Positions 1 through 5,327 of a stretch of 5,327 nucleotides of DNA are shown here, piece by piece. The translations under genes and the position numbers were made by a program. Under the pieces are notes generated by a model. It saw only the letters and a program-made list of their open reading frames with translations. It searched no databases and was not told the DNA's origin. Source of the DNA: Paracoccaceae bacterium. Lineage in GTDB: Bacteria > Pseudomonadota > Alphaproteobacteria > Rhodobacterales > Rhodobacteraceae. Every line of letters begins with the position of its first letter. Position 1 is the first letter of the stretch. The DNA is taken from the NCBI GenBank assembly GCA_007131465.1, contig SLQN01000206.1:1-5327 (forward strand). Direction: 5' to 3'.

Positions 1-86
1 CTGCTGTTGCGCGCGAAATTGCCTTGTCCCTGCAGTTCAGATCTTTGGAACCACCGCGTTTCTTCTGCTGGCGGATCGGCGCTGAA

Positions 87-98
87 GCACTAGAGTGC
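87..98. repeat. Short inverted repeat just before the LysR start codon
   Basis: GCACT and AGTGC are complementary 5-base arms separated by AG, ending four bases before the ATG at 103. It overlaps the place where a ribosome binding site would lie. It could be a small operator or a weak hairpin affecting initiation, but an arm this short in GC-rich DNA may be chance. The rest of 1-102 shows no convincing promoter, no ATG on the minus strand for a divergent gene, and no recognisable coding sequence. Confidence 0.25.
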
Positions 99-102
99 GT
101 GC

Positions 103-1005
103 ATGGCCTTCACGCTGCGTCAACTCCAGTTCTTCGTCGCCGCCGCCGAGCAGGGCTCGGTTACGGGGGCGGCGCGGGCGTTGTCGATCTCGCAATCCTC
201 TGTCACCGAGGCGATAAGGGCGCTTGAAAACGATCTGGGCGTCCAGCTTTTCGATCGTCAGGCCTGGGGGCTGGAGATCACCCACCGGGGCAGCCTGTTC
301 CTGCGTCATGCTCGCCAGATCCTGAGCGATGTGTCCAACGCCCGCTTTGCCTTTCGTGACGAGGTCGAACAGGCGGGTGGGCGGCTTGCGCTGGGGGTTA
401 CCTCGTTGGTGGCAGGTTATGTCTTGTCGGATATCCTGTCGCGGTTCCGTCGGGCGTATCCGAAGGTCGAGTTGAGCGTGATCGAGGACAGCGGCGAATA
501 CCTTCAGCATCTGCTGATCGGGGGTGAACTGGATGTGGCGGTGTTGCTGACATCGTCGATCCGCGACCGCATGGCGCTGCATGTCGAAACACTGCTCGTG
601 TCACCCTACCGGTTGTGGCTGCCGCTGGGTCATCCGCTGGGGCAGGCGGATTCGATCGCGATGGAGCAACTGGTCGGCGAGCCGCTAATTCAGCTGATGG
701 TCGACGAGATCGAGGAAGGCATGCGCCAGTTGATGGCGGCGATGGAGGTCAAGCCGACCATTGCTTTCCGCACGCGTTCGGTCGAGGCCGTGCGCAGCCT
801 CGTGGCGACGGGTGCGGGCATGGCGATCTTGCCCAGCCTGGTCTACCGGCCATGGTCCCTGGAGGGCGACCGAATCGAGATCCGCGATGTTTCGGGTGAT
901 CTGCCCTCGGTGCAGGTGGGGTTGGCATGGCGGCGCGGCGCGCCGGTCAGCCAGCCTGCGCGAAATTTCGTCAAGGTCGCGCAATCCACTCTCCCGGGAC
1001 GCTGA
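103..1005 (+). CDS. LysR-type transcriptional regulator (LTTR)
   Basis: A cytoplasmic DNA-binding regulator of 300 residues, a normal LTTR length. The N-terminus (about residues 1-60) is a typical LTTR winged helix-turn-helix: FTLRQLQFFVAAAEQGS leads into the helix-turn-helix at about 19-38 (AARALSISQSSVTEAI), then RALENDLGVQLFDR at 39-52, followed by a wing and a linker helix to about residue 90. Residues about 93-295 form the periplasmic-binding-protein-like effector domain, opening with GRLALGV and containing the family-typical GAGMAILPS at 237-245. The ATG at 103 is chosen because the HTH begins directly after it; only a weak AGAG (92-95) precedes it. The gene is co-directional with the transporter operon but separated from it by a likely terminator, so it is probably its own unit. 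Control of the ydcS-like operon is inferred from position. LTTR specificity cannot be read from the sequence, so the effector is unknown and no gene symbol is given. Confidence 0.93.
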   Translation: MAFTLRQLQFFVAAAEQGSVTGAARALSISQSSVTEAIRALENDLGVQLFDRQAWGLEITHRGSLFLRHARQILSDVSNARFAFRDEVEQAGGRLALGVTSLVAGYVLSDILSRFRRAYPKVELSVIEDSGEYLQHLLIGGELDVAVLLTSSIRDRMALHVETLLVSPYRLWLPLGHPLGQADSIAMEQLVGEPLIQLMVDEIEEGMRQLMAAMEVKPTIAFRTRSVEAVRSLVATGAGMAILPSLVYRPWSLEGDRIEIRDVSGDLPSVQVGLAWRRGAPVSQPARNFVKVAQSTLPGR

Positions 1006-1062
1006 TCGCAATCAACTCAATGAAAAGATGCGATTGTTGGCGGTTTCCGGTTGCATTCGCCG

Positions 1063-1090
1063 AGCCATCGGTAAAACCGATGGCTTTATT
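1063..1090 (+). terminator. Probable rho-independent terminator of the LysR gene
   Basis: AGCCATCGGT (1063-1072) and ACCGATGGCT (1076-1085) form a perfect 10-bp stem with an AAA loop, followed by TTTATT and, a few bases later, TTTT. The stem starts 57 bases after the LysR stop codon. The following T-tract is interrupted by an A, so termination may be incomplete. The position between two co-directional genes supports a terminator that separates the regulator from the transporter operon. Confidence 0.7.
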
Positions 1091-1097
1091 CATGATT

Positions 1098-1127
1098 TTG
1101 ATATTGCGAAGCATCGGTGCCGCAATA
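1098..1127 (+). promoter_or_regulatory. Candidate promoter and overlapping operator for ydcS
   Basis: TATTGCG (1102-1108) and CGCAATA (1121-1127) form a perfect 7-base inverted repeat with a 12-base spacer, in the gap between the LysR terminator and ydcS. A possible sigma-70 promoter overlaps it: TTGATA (1098-1103, five of six matches to TTGACA), a 17-base spacer, and CGCAAT (1121-1126, three of six matches to TATAAT). The right arm therefore covers the -10 and the left arm begins within the -35. The spacer also holds GCA and TGC (1111-1113, 1118-1120), so the RNA could fold as a bulged hairpin. A regulator binding site is the favoured reading, with the adjacent LysR protein as candidate. The -10 match is poor and the promoter call is tentative. 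Confidence 0.4.
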
Positions 1128-1176
1128 GTGTTCCACGCAACAATGACGCAGGGTCGGGCAGTCCGGCCAAACCAAT

Positions 1177-1182
1177 GGGGAG
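1177..1182 (+). promoter_or_regulatory. Ribosome binding site of ydcS
   Basis: GGGGAG is followed by two adjacent ATG codons at 1187 and 1190. Spacing is four bases to the first and seven to the second, which favours 1190. An in-frame ATG at 1175 overlaps this site and so has no ribosome binding site of its own here; it is unlikely to be the start. Confidence 0.6.
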
Positions 1183-1189
1183 CACAATG

Positions 1190-2347
1190 ATGAGGCAGCT
1201 AAAATTGATGGGAACGACGGCGCTTGTGGCCTTTACTGCGTTGTCGCCCGCCCTGGCGCAGATCGCAGAGCTTGGCGCGCCCGAAGGTCAGGTGAATATC
1301 GTCGCATGGCCCGGCTACATCGAACGCGGCCAGACGATGGAGGCCTTTGACTGGGTGACAAGCTATGAGCAGGCGACGGGCTGCATGGTCAATATCAAGA
1401 CCGCCAACACCTCGGACGAGATGGTGGCGCTGATGAACGAGGGCGGGTTCGATCTGGTCACCGCCTCGGGCGATGCCTCGTTGCGCCTTGTCGCCGGGCG
1501 GCGGGTGCAACCGGTCAACCTGTCGCTGATCCCCAGCTGGAACACGGTCGACCCGCGATTGCAAAACGCGCCCTGGTATGTGGTCGACGGGGTGCATTAC
1601 GGCGTGCCTTATCAGTGGGGCCCGAACGTGCTGATGTACAACACCGAGGTGTTCGGCGATCAGCCGCCCACAAGCTGGAACGTGGTGTTCGAGGAAATGA
1701 CCTTGCCCGACGGGCAGTCGAACCGGGGCCGCGTGCAGGCCTATGACGGACCGATCCATGTTGCCGATGCCGCGCAATACCTGATGTATCACCGGCCCGA
1801 ACTGGGAATCGTTTCGCCGTACGAACTGAACCAAGAGCAGTATGACGCCGCGCTGGACCTTCTGCGCGTACAGCGCACGCTGACCGCGCGTTACTGGCAT
1901 GACGCCTTTATCCAGATGGACGATTTCCGCAACGAAGGCATGGCGGCGTCGGGCACCTGGCCTTTCCAGGTGAACCTGTTGCAGGCCGATGGCGTGCCGG
2001 TGGCGTCGGTCATTCCGGTCGAGGGGGCAACGGGCTGGGCCGACACCACGATGATGCATGTCGATGCCGAGAACCCCAATTGCGCCTACCTGTGGATGGA
2101 GCACACGCTGGCCTCGAACCTTCAGGCCGATCTGTCGGTCTGGTTCGGCGCCAACCCGGTAGTGCCGGCCGCCTGCACCGACGGGCGCGGCATGCAGACC
2201 GCTGAGGGATGCACCCGCAACGGCTTTGATGATTTCGAGCGCATCCGCTTCTGGACAACCCCGGTCACGCGCTGCGAAAGCCAGGACGAATGCGTGCCCT
2301 ACTACCGCTGGGTATCGGATTATATCGGCGTGATCGGCGGGCGCTGA
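1190..2347 (+). CDS. ydcS: YdcS-type periplasmic polyamine-like substrate-binding protein
   Basis: The periplasmic binding component of an ABC importer of the polyamine (PotD-related) group, which captures substrate and delivers it to the YdcU/YdcV permeases. The 385-residue product starts with a Sec signal peptide: K5 is followed by a hydrophobic stretch, and ALA-Q suggests cleavage after residue 23. Mature motifs match E. coli YdcS (381 residues) as I remember it: IVAWPGYIERGQT at about 37-49, TSDEMVALM, FDLVTASGDASLRL, PYQWGPNVLMYNT, LPDGQSNRGRVQAYDGPI, RYWHD, GWADTT and a C-terminal IGGR. This makes the assignment strong. The mature protein has six cysteines (65, 298, 329, 341, 362, 368); the last two seem absent from E. 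coli YdcS. Putrescine is the likeliest ligand, inferred from the downstream aldehyde dehydrogenase; a related amine cannot be excluded. E. coli YdcS has also been reported to make periplasmic polyhydroxybutyrate, and nothing here tests that. The ATG at 1187, one codon upstream, is the alternative start. Confidence 0.93.
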   Translation: MRQLKLMGTTALVAFTALSPALAQIAELGAPEGQVNIVAWPGYIERGQTMEAFDWVTSYEQATGCMVNIKTANTSDEMVALMNEGGFDLVTASGDASLRLVAGRRVQPVNLSLIPSWNTVDPRLQNAPWYVVDGVHYGVPYQWGPNVLMYNTEVFGDQPPTSWNVVFEEMTLPDGQSNRGRVQAYDGPIHVADAAQYLMYHRPELGIVSPYELNQEQYDAALDLLRVQRTLTARYWHDAFIQMDDFRNEGMAASGTWPFQVNLLQADGVPVASVIPVEGATGWADTTMMHVDAENPNCAYLWMEHTLASNLQADLSVWFGANPVVPAACTDGRGMQTAEGCTRNGFDDFERIRFWTTPVTRCESQDECVPYYRWVSDYIGVIGGR

Positions 2348-2362
2348 CAGGCCATCGGCCTG
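2348..2362 (+). other. Small hairpin right after the ydcS stop
   Basis: CAGGCC (2348-2353) and GGCCTG (2357-2362) are perfectly complementary with an ATC loop, beginning on the base after the stop codon. No T-run follows. A terminating ribosome would cover it, so it more likely contributes to 3'-end protection of the ydcS message than to termination. Confidence 0.4.
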
Positions 2363-2363
2363 G

Positions 2364-2394
2364 GTGGCCCTGCTGTCGCGGGGCCGCTTTCCTC
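2364..2394 (+). terminator. Possible partial terminator or attenuator between ydcS and ydcT
   Basis: GTGGCCC (2364-2370) pairs with GGGCCGC (2381-2387), seven pairs with one G-T wobble and a ten-base loop, followed by the pyrimidine run TTTCCTC. The tail is weak, so any termination would be partial, lowering expression of the ATPase and permeases relative to the binding protein. Confidence 0.35.
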
Positions 2395-2416
2395 ACCACA
2401 CCGCATCACGGCCTGA

Positions 2417-2436
2417 ACCCCCGCGCAAGCGGGGGT
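2417..2436 (+). other. Strong intercistronic hairpin with GCAA tetraloop
   Basis: ACCCCCGC (2417-2424) and GCGGGGGT (2429-2436) form a perfect 8-bp, almost all G-C stem closed by GCAA, a stable GNRA tetraloop. The following bases (CTCACCCTAA) are not a T-run, so a classical terminator is not supported. Its place 70 bases after ydcS and 28 bases before ydcT fits an mRNA-stabilising or decay-blocking structure that keeps ydcS transcript levels above those of the downstream genes. A competing fold (GGGT 2433-2436 with ACCC 2440-2443) is possible. Confidence 0.6.
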
Positions 2437-2464
2437 CTCACCCTAACATACCCCGGAAGATCTC

Positions 2465-3454
2465 ATGATAAATGCTGTAGAATTCGCCAATGTTTCCCGC
2501 CACTTCGGATCGGTCCGGGCGGTCGATGGCGTGGATTTGAGCATCACTGAGGGGTCGTTCTTTGCCATGCTCGGCCCGTCGGGATCGGGCAAGACCACCT
2601 GCCTGCGGCTGATCTCGGGGTTCGAGAAGCCCAGCGGCGGTATGATCCGCATCTTTGGGCAGGATGTCAGCATGATCCCGCCCAACCGGCGCAACGTGAA
2701 CACCGTCTTTCAGGATTATGCGCTGTTTCCGCATATGAATGTGCGCGACAATGTCGCCTATGGGCTGATGGTCAAGGGCGTCGACAAGCGCACCCGCTAC
2801 GGCAAGGCCGACGAGTTGCTGGCGCTGGTCAAGCTGGACAGCTACGGCGCGCGCAAACCCGGCGAATTGTCGGGTGGGCAGCGCCAGCGCGTGGCGCTCG
2901 CGCGCGCACTGGTGAACGAGCCGCGCGTGCTGTTGCTTGACGAGCCCCTTGGCGCGCTGGACCTCAAGCTGCGCGAGGCGATGCAGGACGAGTTGAAAGC
3001 CCTGCAACGGCGACTGGGCATCACCTTCGTTTTCGTGACCCACGATCAGGGCGAGGCGCTGTCGATGGCCGATACCGTGGCCGTGTTCAACGAGGGCCGG
3101 ATCGCCCAGATCGGCACGCCCGCCGAGATTTACGACCGCCCGCGCACCCATTTCGTGGCCGATTTCGTGGGGTCATCGAATGTGCTTTCGCCCGATATGG
3201 CGCGCAGCTTCGGCGCACCTGCCCGCTGGGCAAGCCTGCGCCCCGAAGCCGTGCACATCGTCGAAAGCAACGCGCGCGCGCGCGGAACGGTGACGGCGTT
3301 GCGCTATATCGGCGCGGGTACGCGGGTCATTCTGGCGGTTCCGGGCGGCGAGATCACGGCCTTTGTCGGCAAGGGCCTGAAGGTGCCCGAACAGGGGGCC
3401 GAGGTGGGCCTGAGCTGGGACGACACCGTGCTGCATGTGATGGAGGAGGGCTGA
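2465..3454 (+). CDS. ydcT: YdcT-type ABC transporter ATP-binding protein
   Basis: The cytoplasmic ATPase that powers the importer. Its 329 residues contain all expected nucleotide-binding elements: Walker A GPSGSGKTT (37-45, K43), Q-loop Q83 in VFQDYALFPHM, signature LSGGQRQR (135-142), Walker B LLLDEP (156-161, catalytic E160), D-loop GALD (163-166) and switch H193 in FVTHDQGEALSMAD. This is the PotA-like family pattern. The C-terminal part from about residue 255 (SLRPEAV, then a beta-rich stretch to the end) is a TOBE domain, as usual for polyamine and iron importers; it is somewhat compact. The start at 2465 is supported by GGAAGA at 2455-2460 and by the domain starting almost at once. The stop overlaps the next start by one base (TGATG), which indicates translational coupling with the permease. 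The name rests on operon order and the YdcS neighbour; by sequence alone it could serve other substrates of this family. Confidence 0.9.
   Translation: MINAVEFANVSRHFGSVRAVDGVDLSITEGSFFAMLGPSGSGKTTCLRLISGFEKPSGGMIRIFGQDVSMIPPNRRNVNTVFQDYALFPHMNVRDNVAYGLMVKGVDKRTRYGKADELLALVKLDSYGARKPGELSGGQRQRVALARALVNEPRVLLLDEPLGALDLKLREAMQDELKALQRRLGITFVFVTHDQGEALSMADTVAVFNEGRIAQIGTPAEIYDRPRTHFVADFVGSSNVLSPDMARSFGAPARWASLRPEAVHIVESNARARGTVTALRYIGAGTRVILAVPGGEITAFVGKGLKVPEQGAEVGLSWDDTVLHVMEEG
3271..3284. repeat. (CG)7 alternating tract inside ydcT
   Basis: Seven uninterrupted CG dinucleotides encode the Ala-Arg repeat in NARARGT (about residues 269-275) inside the TOBE region. An alternating run of this kind is slippage-prone and can adopt Z-DNA, but the reading frame is intact and GC-rich Arg/Ala codons explain it simply. 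Confidence 0.6.
3442..3450 (+). promoter_or_regulatory. Ribosome binding site of ydcU inside the ydcT end
   Basis: GGAGGAGGG overlaps the last codons of ydcT (encoding MEEG) and supports the ATG at 3454. Spacing is seven bases from the first GGAGG. With the TGATG stop/start overlap it indicates coupled translation. Confidence 0.8.
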
Positions 3455-4428
3455 TGTCGCTCGCTGCCATCGACAGCACCAGCCCGACACCGCAGGCGAC
3501 CGCGATCCTGCCCCAGCGCGGCATCGGCGACAGGCTTTCGGCGCTGTTCTGGCGCCGGCCGGAAATATTGCTTGTCGTGCTGCTAATCTTGCCGCTGGGC
3601 TGGCTGACGGTGGTGTACCTGGGCTCGCTGGCGGCGCTCTTGCTGCAAAGCTTCTACTCCATCGACGAGTTTTCCGGCCTGATCGTGCGCGAATTCACGC
3701 TGCGCACCTACCTGGAACTTCTGCGCCCGGCGAACATGGATATAATCATCCGTACCGTTACCATGGCGGCAGCGGTGACCCTGGGGGCTGCGGTCATCGG
3801 CTTTCCCATCGCCTATTATGCCGCCCGCTACGCGCGCGGCAGTTGGAAGGCGCTGTTCTATCTGGGCGTGATGTTGCCGCTCTGGTCGTCCTATCTGGTC
3901 AAGGTCTATGCTTGGAAACTGATCCTTGCGCGCGAGGGGATCATCACCTGGGCCACGGACTTGATCGGTGCCTCGGCGGTTCTGAACGGCATCCTGGCGC
4001 TGCCGGTGATCGGGGGAAACTCGCTGTCGACATCCTATATCGGCACCTGGCTGGTGTTCCTCTATGTCTGGCTGCCCTTCATGATCCTGCCGATGCAGGC
4101 CGCGCTGGAGCGCGTGCCGCAATCGATGCTCGAAGCCTCGGCCGATCTGGGCGCGTCCAGGCTTCAGACCTTCCGCACGGTCGTCTTTCCGCTGGCGATG
4201 CCCGGCATCATCGCCGGCTCGATCTTTACCTTTTCACTGACGATGGGCGATTACATCATTCCGCAGATCGTGGGGTCGTCGCGGCGCTTCATCGGGCAGG
4301 CGGTCTATCAGTTGCAGGGCACGGCCGGGAACATCCCGCTGGCGGCGGCCTTCGCCGTTGTCCCCATTATCATCATGCTGATCTATCTGACCATAGCGCG
4401 GCGGAAAGGAGCGTTCGATGCCCTCTGA
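3454..4428 (+). CDS. ydcU: YdcU-type ABC transporter permease (PotB-like)
   Basis: An inner-membrane subunit forming half of the substrate channel. The 324-residue product has a cytoplasmic N-terminus of about 35 residues, then about six membrane segments: roughly 37-66, 100-125, 134-157, 196-216, 248-270 and 297-314. The EAA loop that docks on the ATPase is clear at about 227-252: EASADLGASRLQTFRTVVFPL, with the conserved Gly at 233, followed by MPGI. YFLG-like and LPLWSSYLVKVYAW motifs (141-154) are typical of PotB-type permeases. Length is slightly above E. coli YdcU (about 313 by recall), mostly from the hydrophilic N-terminus. It overlaps ydcT by one base and the next permease by 11 bases, which implies a fixed production ratio of the subunits. 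The substrate follows the binding protein and is not readable here. Confidence 0.92.
   Translation: MSLAAIDSTSPTPQATAILPQRGIGDRLSALFWRRPEILLVVLLILPLGWLTVVYLGSLAALLLQSFYSIDEFSGLIVREFTLRTYLELLRPANMDIIIRTVTMAAAVTLGAAVIGFPIAYYAARYARGSWKALFYLGVMLPLWSSYLVKVYAWKLILAREGIITWATDLIGASAVLNGILALPVIGGNSLSTSYIGTWLVFLYVWLPFMILPMQAALERVPQSMLEASADLGASRLQTFRTVVFPLAMPGIIAGSIFTFSLTMGDYIIPQIVGSSRRFIGQAVYQLQGTAGNIPLAAAFAVVPIIIMLIYLTIARRKGAFDAL
4406..4411 (+). promoter_or_regulatory. Ribosome binding site of ydcV
   Basis: AAGGAG lies inside the 3' end of ydcU, six bases before the ATG at 4418. This decides the start of ydcV and gives an 11-base overlap with ydcU. Confidence 0.85.
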
Positions 4429-5227
4429 AAATCGTCCGCCCCTTGCCCTGACGATCAGCGCGATTGCGGGCCTGCTGTTCCTGCACCTGCCGATCGCGCT
4501 GATCTTCCTCTATGCGTTCACCACCGACGAGCGGACCTACCAGTTCCCGCCGCCGGGCCTGACCACGCAATGGTTTGCTGTCGCCTGGAACCGGGCCGAT
4601 GTCTGGCCGCCGCTCTATCTGTCGCTCAGGGTGGCGGCGATCTCTACCGTGATGGCGCTGATCCTGGGCACGCTCTGCGCCGCGGCAATGGCGCGCAGCC
4701 GCTTCTTCGGGCGCGATCAGATCTCGCTGCTGATCATCCTGCCCATCGCACTGCCCGGCATCATCACCGGCATGTCGCTGCGCTCGGCCTTTGCGATCAT
4801 GGAAATCCCGTTTTCCACATGGACCATCGTTCTGGGCCACGCGACATTCTGCATCGTCATCGTGTACAACAATGCCGTGGCGCGGTTTCGCCGGCTGTCG
4901 GGGTCGATCATCGAGGCATCGTTGGACCTGGGCGCGAACGGATTTCAGACCTTCCGCCATGTCCTGCTGCCCAATCTGGGCTCGGCACTGCTGGCAGGCG
5001 GGATGCTGGCCTTTGCGCTTTCCTTCGACGAGGTGATCGTCACCACCTTCACGGCGGGCCAGCAAAGCACCCTGCCGATCTGGATGCTGAACGAACTCGT
5101 GCGTCCGCGCCAGCGTCCGGTAACCAATGTCGTTGCGATCGTTGTTTTCGTGACCACCTTCGTCCCCATCCTCATCGCCTATTACCTGACCCGCGGCGGC
5201 TCCGAGATCGCGGGCGGGGGCAAATAA
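4418..5227 (+). CDS. ydcV: YdcV-type ABC transporter permease (PotC-like)
   Basis: The second inner-membrane channel subunit, pairing with YdcU. It is 269 residues, close to the usual length for PotC/YdcV (about 264 in E. coli by recall). The first hydrophobic segment is at about 10-34 and ends in LYAFTTDER, followed by the periplasmic PGLTTQWF stretch that PotC-type proteins show at this point. Further segments lie at about 69-92, 102-126, 135-153, 184-208 and 236-257. The EAA loop at about 166-191 reads EASLDLGANGFQTFRHVLLP, with the conserved Gly at 172. AFALSFDEVIVTTFTAG (198-214) is a hallmark of this subfamily. The C-terminus is short and glycine-rich (AGGGK). Only 18 bases separate its TAA stop from the next start, so the dehydrogenase is very likely in the same transcript. 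E. coli YdcV has also been linked to uptake of external DNA; whether that applies here is unknown. Confidence 0.92.
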   Translation: MPSENRPPLALTISAIAGLLFLHLPIALIFLYAFTTDERTYQFPPPGLTTQWFAVAWNRADVWPPLYLSLRVAAISTVMALILGTLCAAAMARSRFFGRDQISLLIILPIALPGIITGMSLRSAFAIMEIPFSTWTIVLGHATFCIVIVYNNAVARFRRLSGSIIEASLDLGANGFQTFRHVLLPNLGSALLAGGMLAFALSFDEVIVTTFTAGQQSTLPIWMLNELVRPRQRPVTNVVAIVVFVTTFVPILIAYYLTRGGSEIAGGGK

Positions 5228-5232
5228 CCCAA

Positions 5233-5238
5233 GGGAGG
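5233..5238 (+). promoter_or_regulatory. Ribosome binding site of the aldehyde dehydrogenase gene
   Basis: GGGAGG sits seven bases upstream of the ATG at 5246, in the 18-base gap after ydcV. It makes this ATG a convincing start even though only 27 codons follow in the window. Confidence 0.8.
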
Positions 5239-5245
5239 TCTTTAC

Positions 5246-5327
5246 ATGGGCCATATCGATACCAACCTTCTGATCGGTGACCGCTTCGAGCCGGGCGAGG
5301 AGGCCAGAGAGCCGATCCTCAACCCGC
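5246..5327 (+). CDS. patD: Aldehyde dehydrogenase N-terminus, probably gamma-aminobutyraldehyde dehydrogenase (partial)
   Basis: Only the first 27 codons are present; the frame is open to the window edge, so the gene is cut by the window and not broken. The start reads MGHIDTNLLIGDRF, then a short acidic stretch and EPILNP. This is the usual opening of NAD-dependent aldehyde dehydrogenases: a beta-strand of the form LLIxGxF/W followed by xxNPxTG. No catalytic residues fall inside the window. The specific assignment to the PatD/YdcW type, which oxidises 4-aminobutyraldehyde (1-pyrroline) to GABA in putrescine breakdown, rests on gene order: in E. coli the same gene directly follows ydcSTUV. 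Betaine aldehyde or other aldehyde dehydrogenases are possible alternatives. Family confidence is good and substrate confidence moderate. Confidence 0.7.
   Translation, partial: MGHIDTNLLIGDRFEPGEEAREPILNP

Noticed and set aside
1..102. Possible end of an upstream gene or start of a divergent gene
   Set aside because: All three + frames give unrecognisable peptides, and there is no minus-strand ATG in 1-100; nothing can be called.
937..944. GGCGCGCC palindrome near the end of the LysR gene
   Set aside because: An 8-base GC palindrome inside coding sequence is expected by chance at this base composition.
1005..1034. ATCGCA (1005-1010) with TGCGAT (1029-1034) as an operator
   Set aside because: Only six bases per arm with an 18-base spacer, starting inside the LysR stop codon and lying before the terminator; chance is likely.
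1038..1055. TGGCGG...TTGCA resembling a sigma-54 promoter
   Set aside because: GG (1039-1040) and GC (1053-1054) are separated by 12 bases, but sigma-54 needs 10; the site also lies upstream of the terminator.
761..1189. Long in-frame extension of ydcS upstream into the LysR gene
   Set aside because: It overlaps the LysR coding region in another frame, and the signal peptide and ribosome binding site place the true start at 1187 or 1190.
1199..2104. Long minus-strand open frame opposite ydcS
   Set aside because: The translation is a low-complexity His/Arg/Gln-rich shadow with no recognisable domain, and the + strand frame matches a known family throughout.
4373..5254. Long minus-strand open frame opposite ydcV
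   Set aside because: Arg/Asp/Gln/His-rich antisense shadow typical of GC-rich genes, with no start context or domain; the + strand encodes a clear permease.

Overview
The window is ordinary GC-rich bacterial chromosome with five complete genes and the first 27 codons of a sixth, all on the + strand. The high GC content, the strong G/C preference at third codon positions and the loose promoter elements suggest an alphaproteobacterium, possibly of the Rhodobacteraceae. That placement is inferred from style and gene content only; no rRNA or other marker is present.

Layout. Positions 1-102 hold a short leader with no supportable gene. Positions 103-1005 encode a LysR-type transcriptional regulator. 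A 181-base gap follows (1006-1186, up to the first of two adjacent start codons). It carries a perfect 10-bp stem-loop that looks like the regulator's terminator, then a 7-bp inverted repeat lying over a plausible promoter. Positions 1190-2347 encode a secreted substrate-binding protein that I recognise as the YdcS type. A 117-base gap (2348-2464) holds up to three hairpins. The ATPase (YdcT type, 2465-3454), first permease (YdcU type, 3454-4428) and second permease (YdcV type, 4418-5227) follow with overlapping ends. Eighteen bases later a new reading frame begins whose N-terminus resembles aldehyde dehydrogenases of the gamma-aminobutyraldehyde (PatD/YdcW) kind; it runs off the window.

How the genes work together. 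The order ydcS-ydcT-ydcU-ydcV-aldehyde dehydrogenase is the same as the E. coli ydcSTUV-patD cluster. The binding protein would capture a polyamine-like cation (putrescine is the usual suggestion) in the periplasm, the two permeases would form the channel, and the ATPase would power import. The dehydrogenase would then oxidise the aldehyde made from the imported amine, giving GABA if the substrate is putrescine. The LysR protein is the obvious candidate regulator, whereas E. coli has the unrelated MocR/GntR-type gene ydcR at this place. Substrate and regulation are inferred from family and context.

I found no sign of an undescribed system, mobile element, CRISPR array, tRNA or rRNA. The points most worth a second look are the dyad upstream of ydcS, the hairpin cluster between ydcS and ydcT, the change of regulator family, and an extra cysteine pair near the C-terminus of the binding protein.
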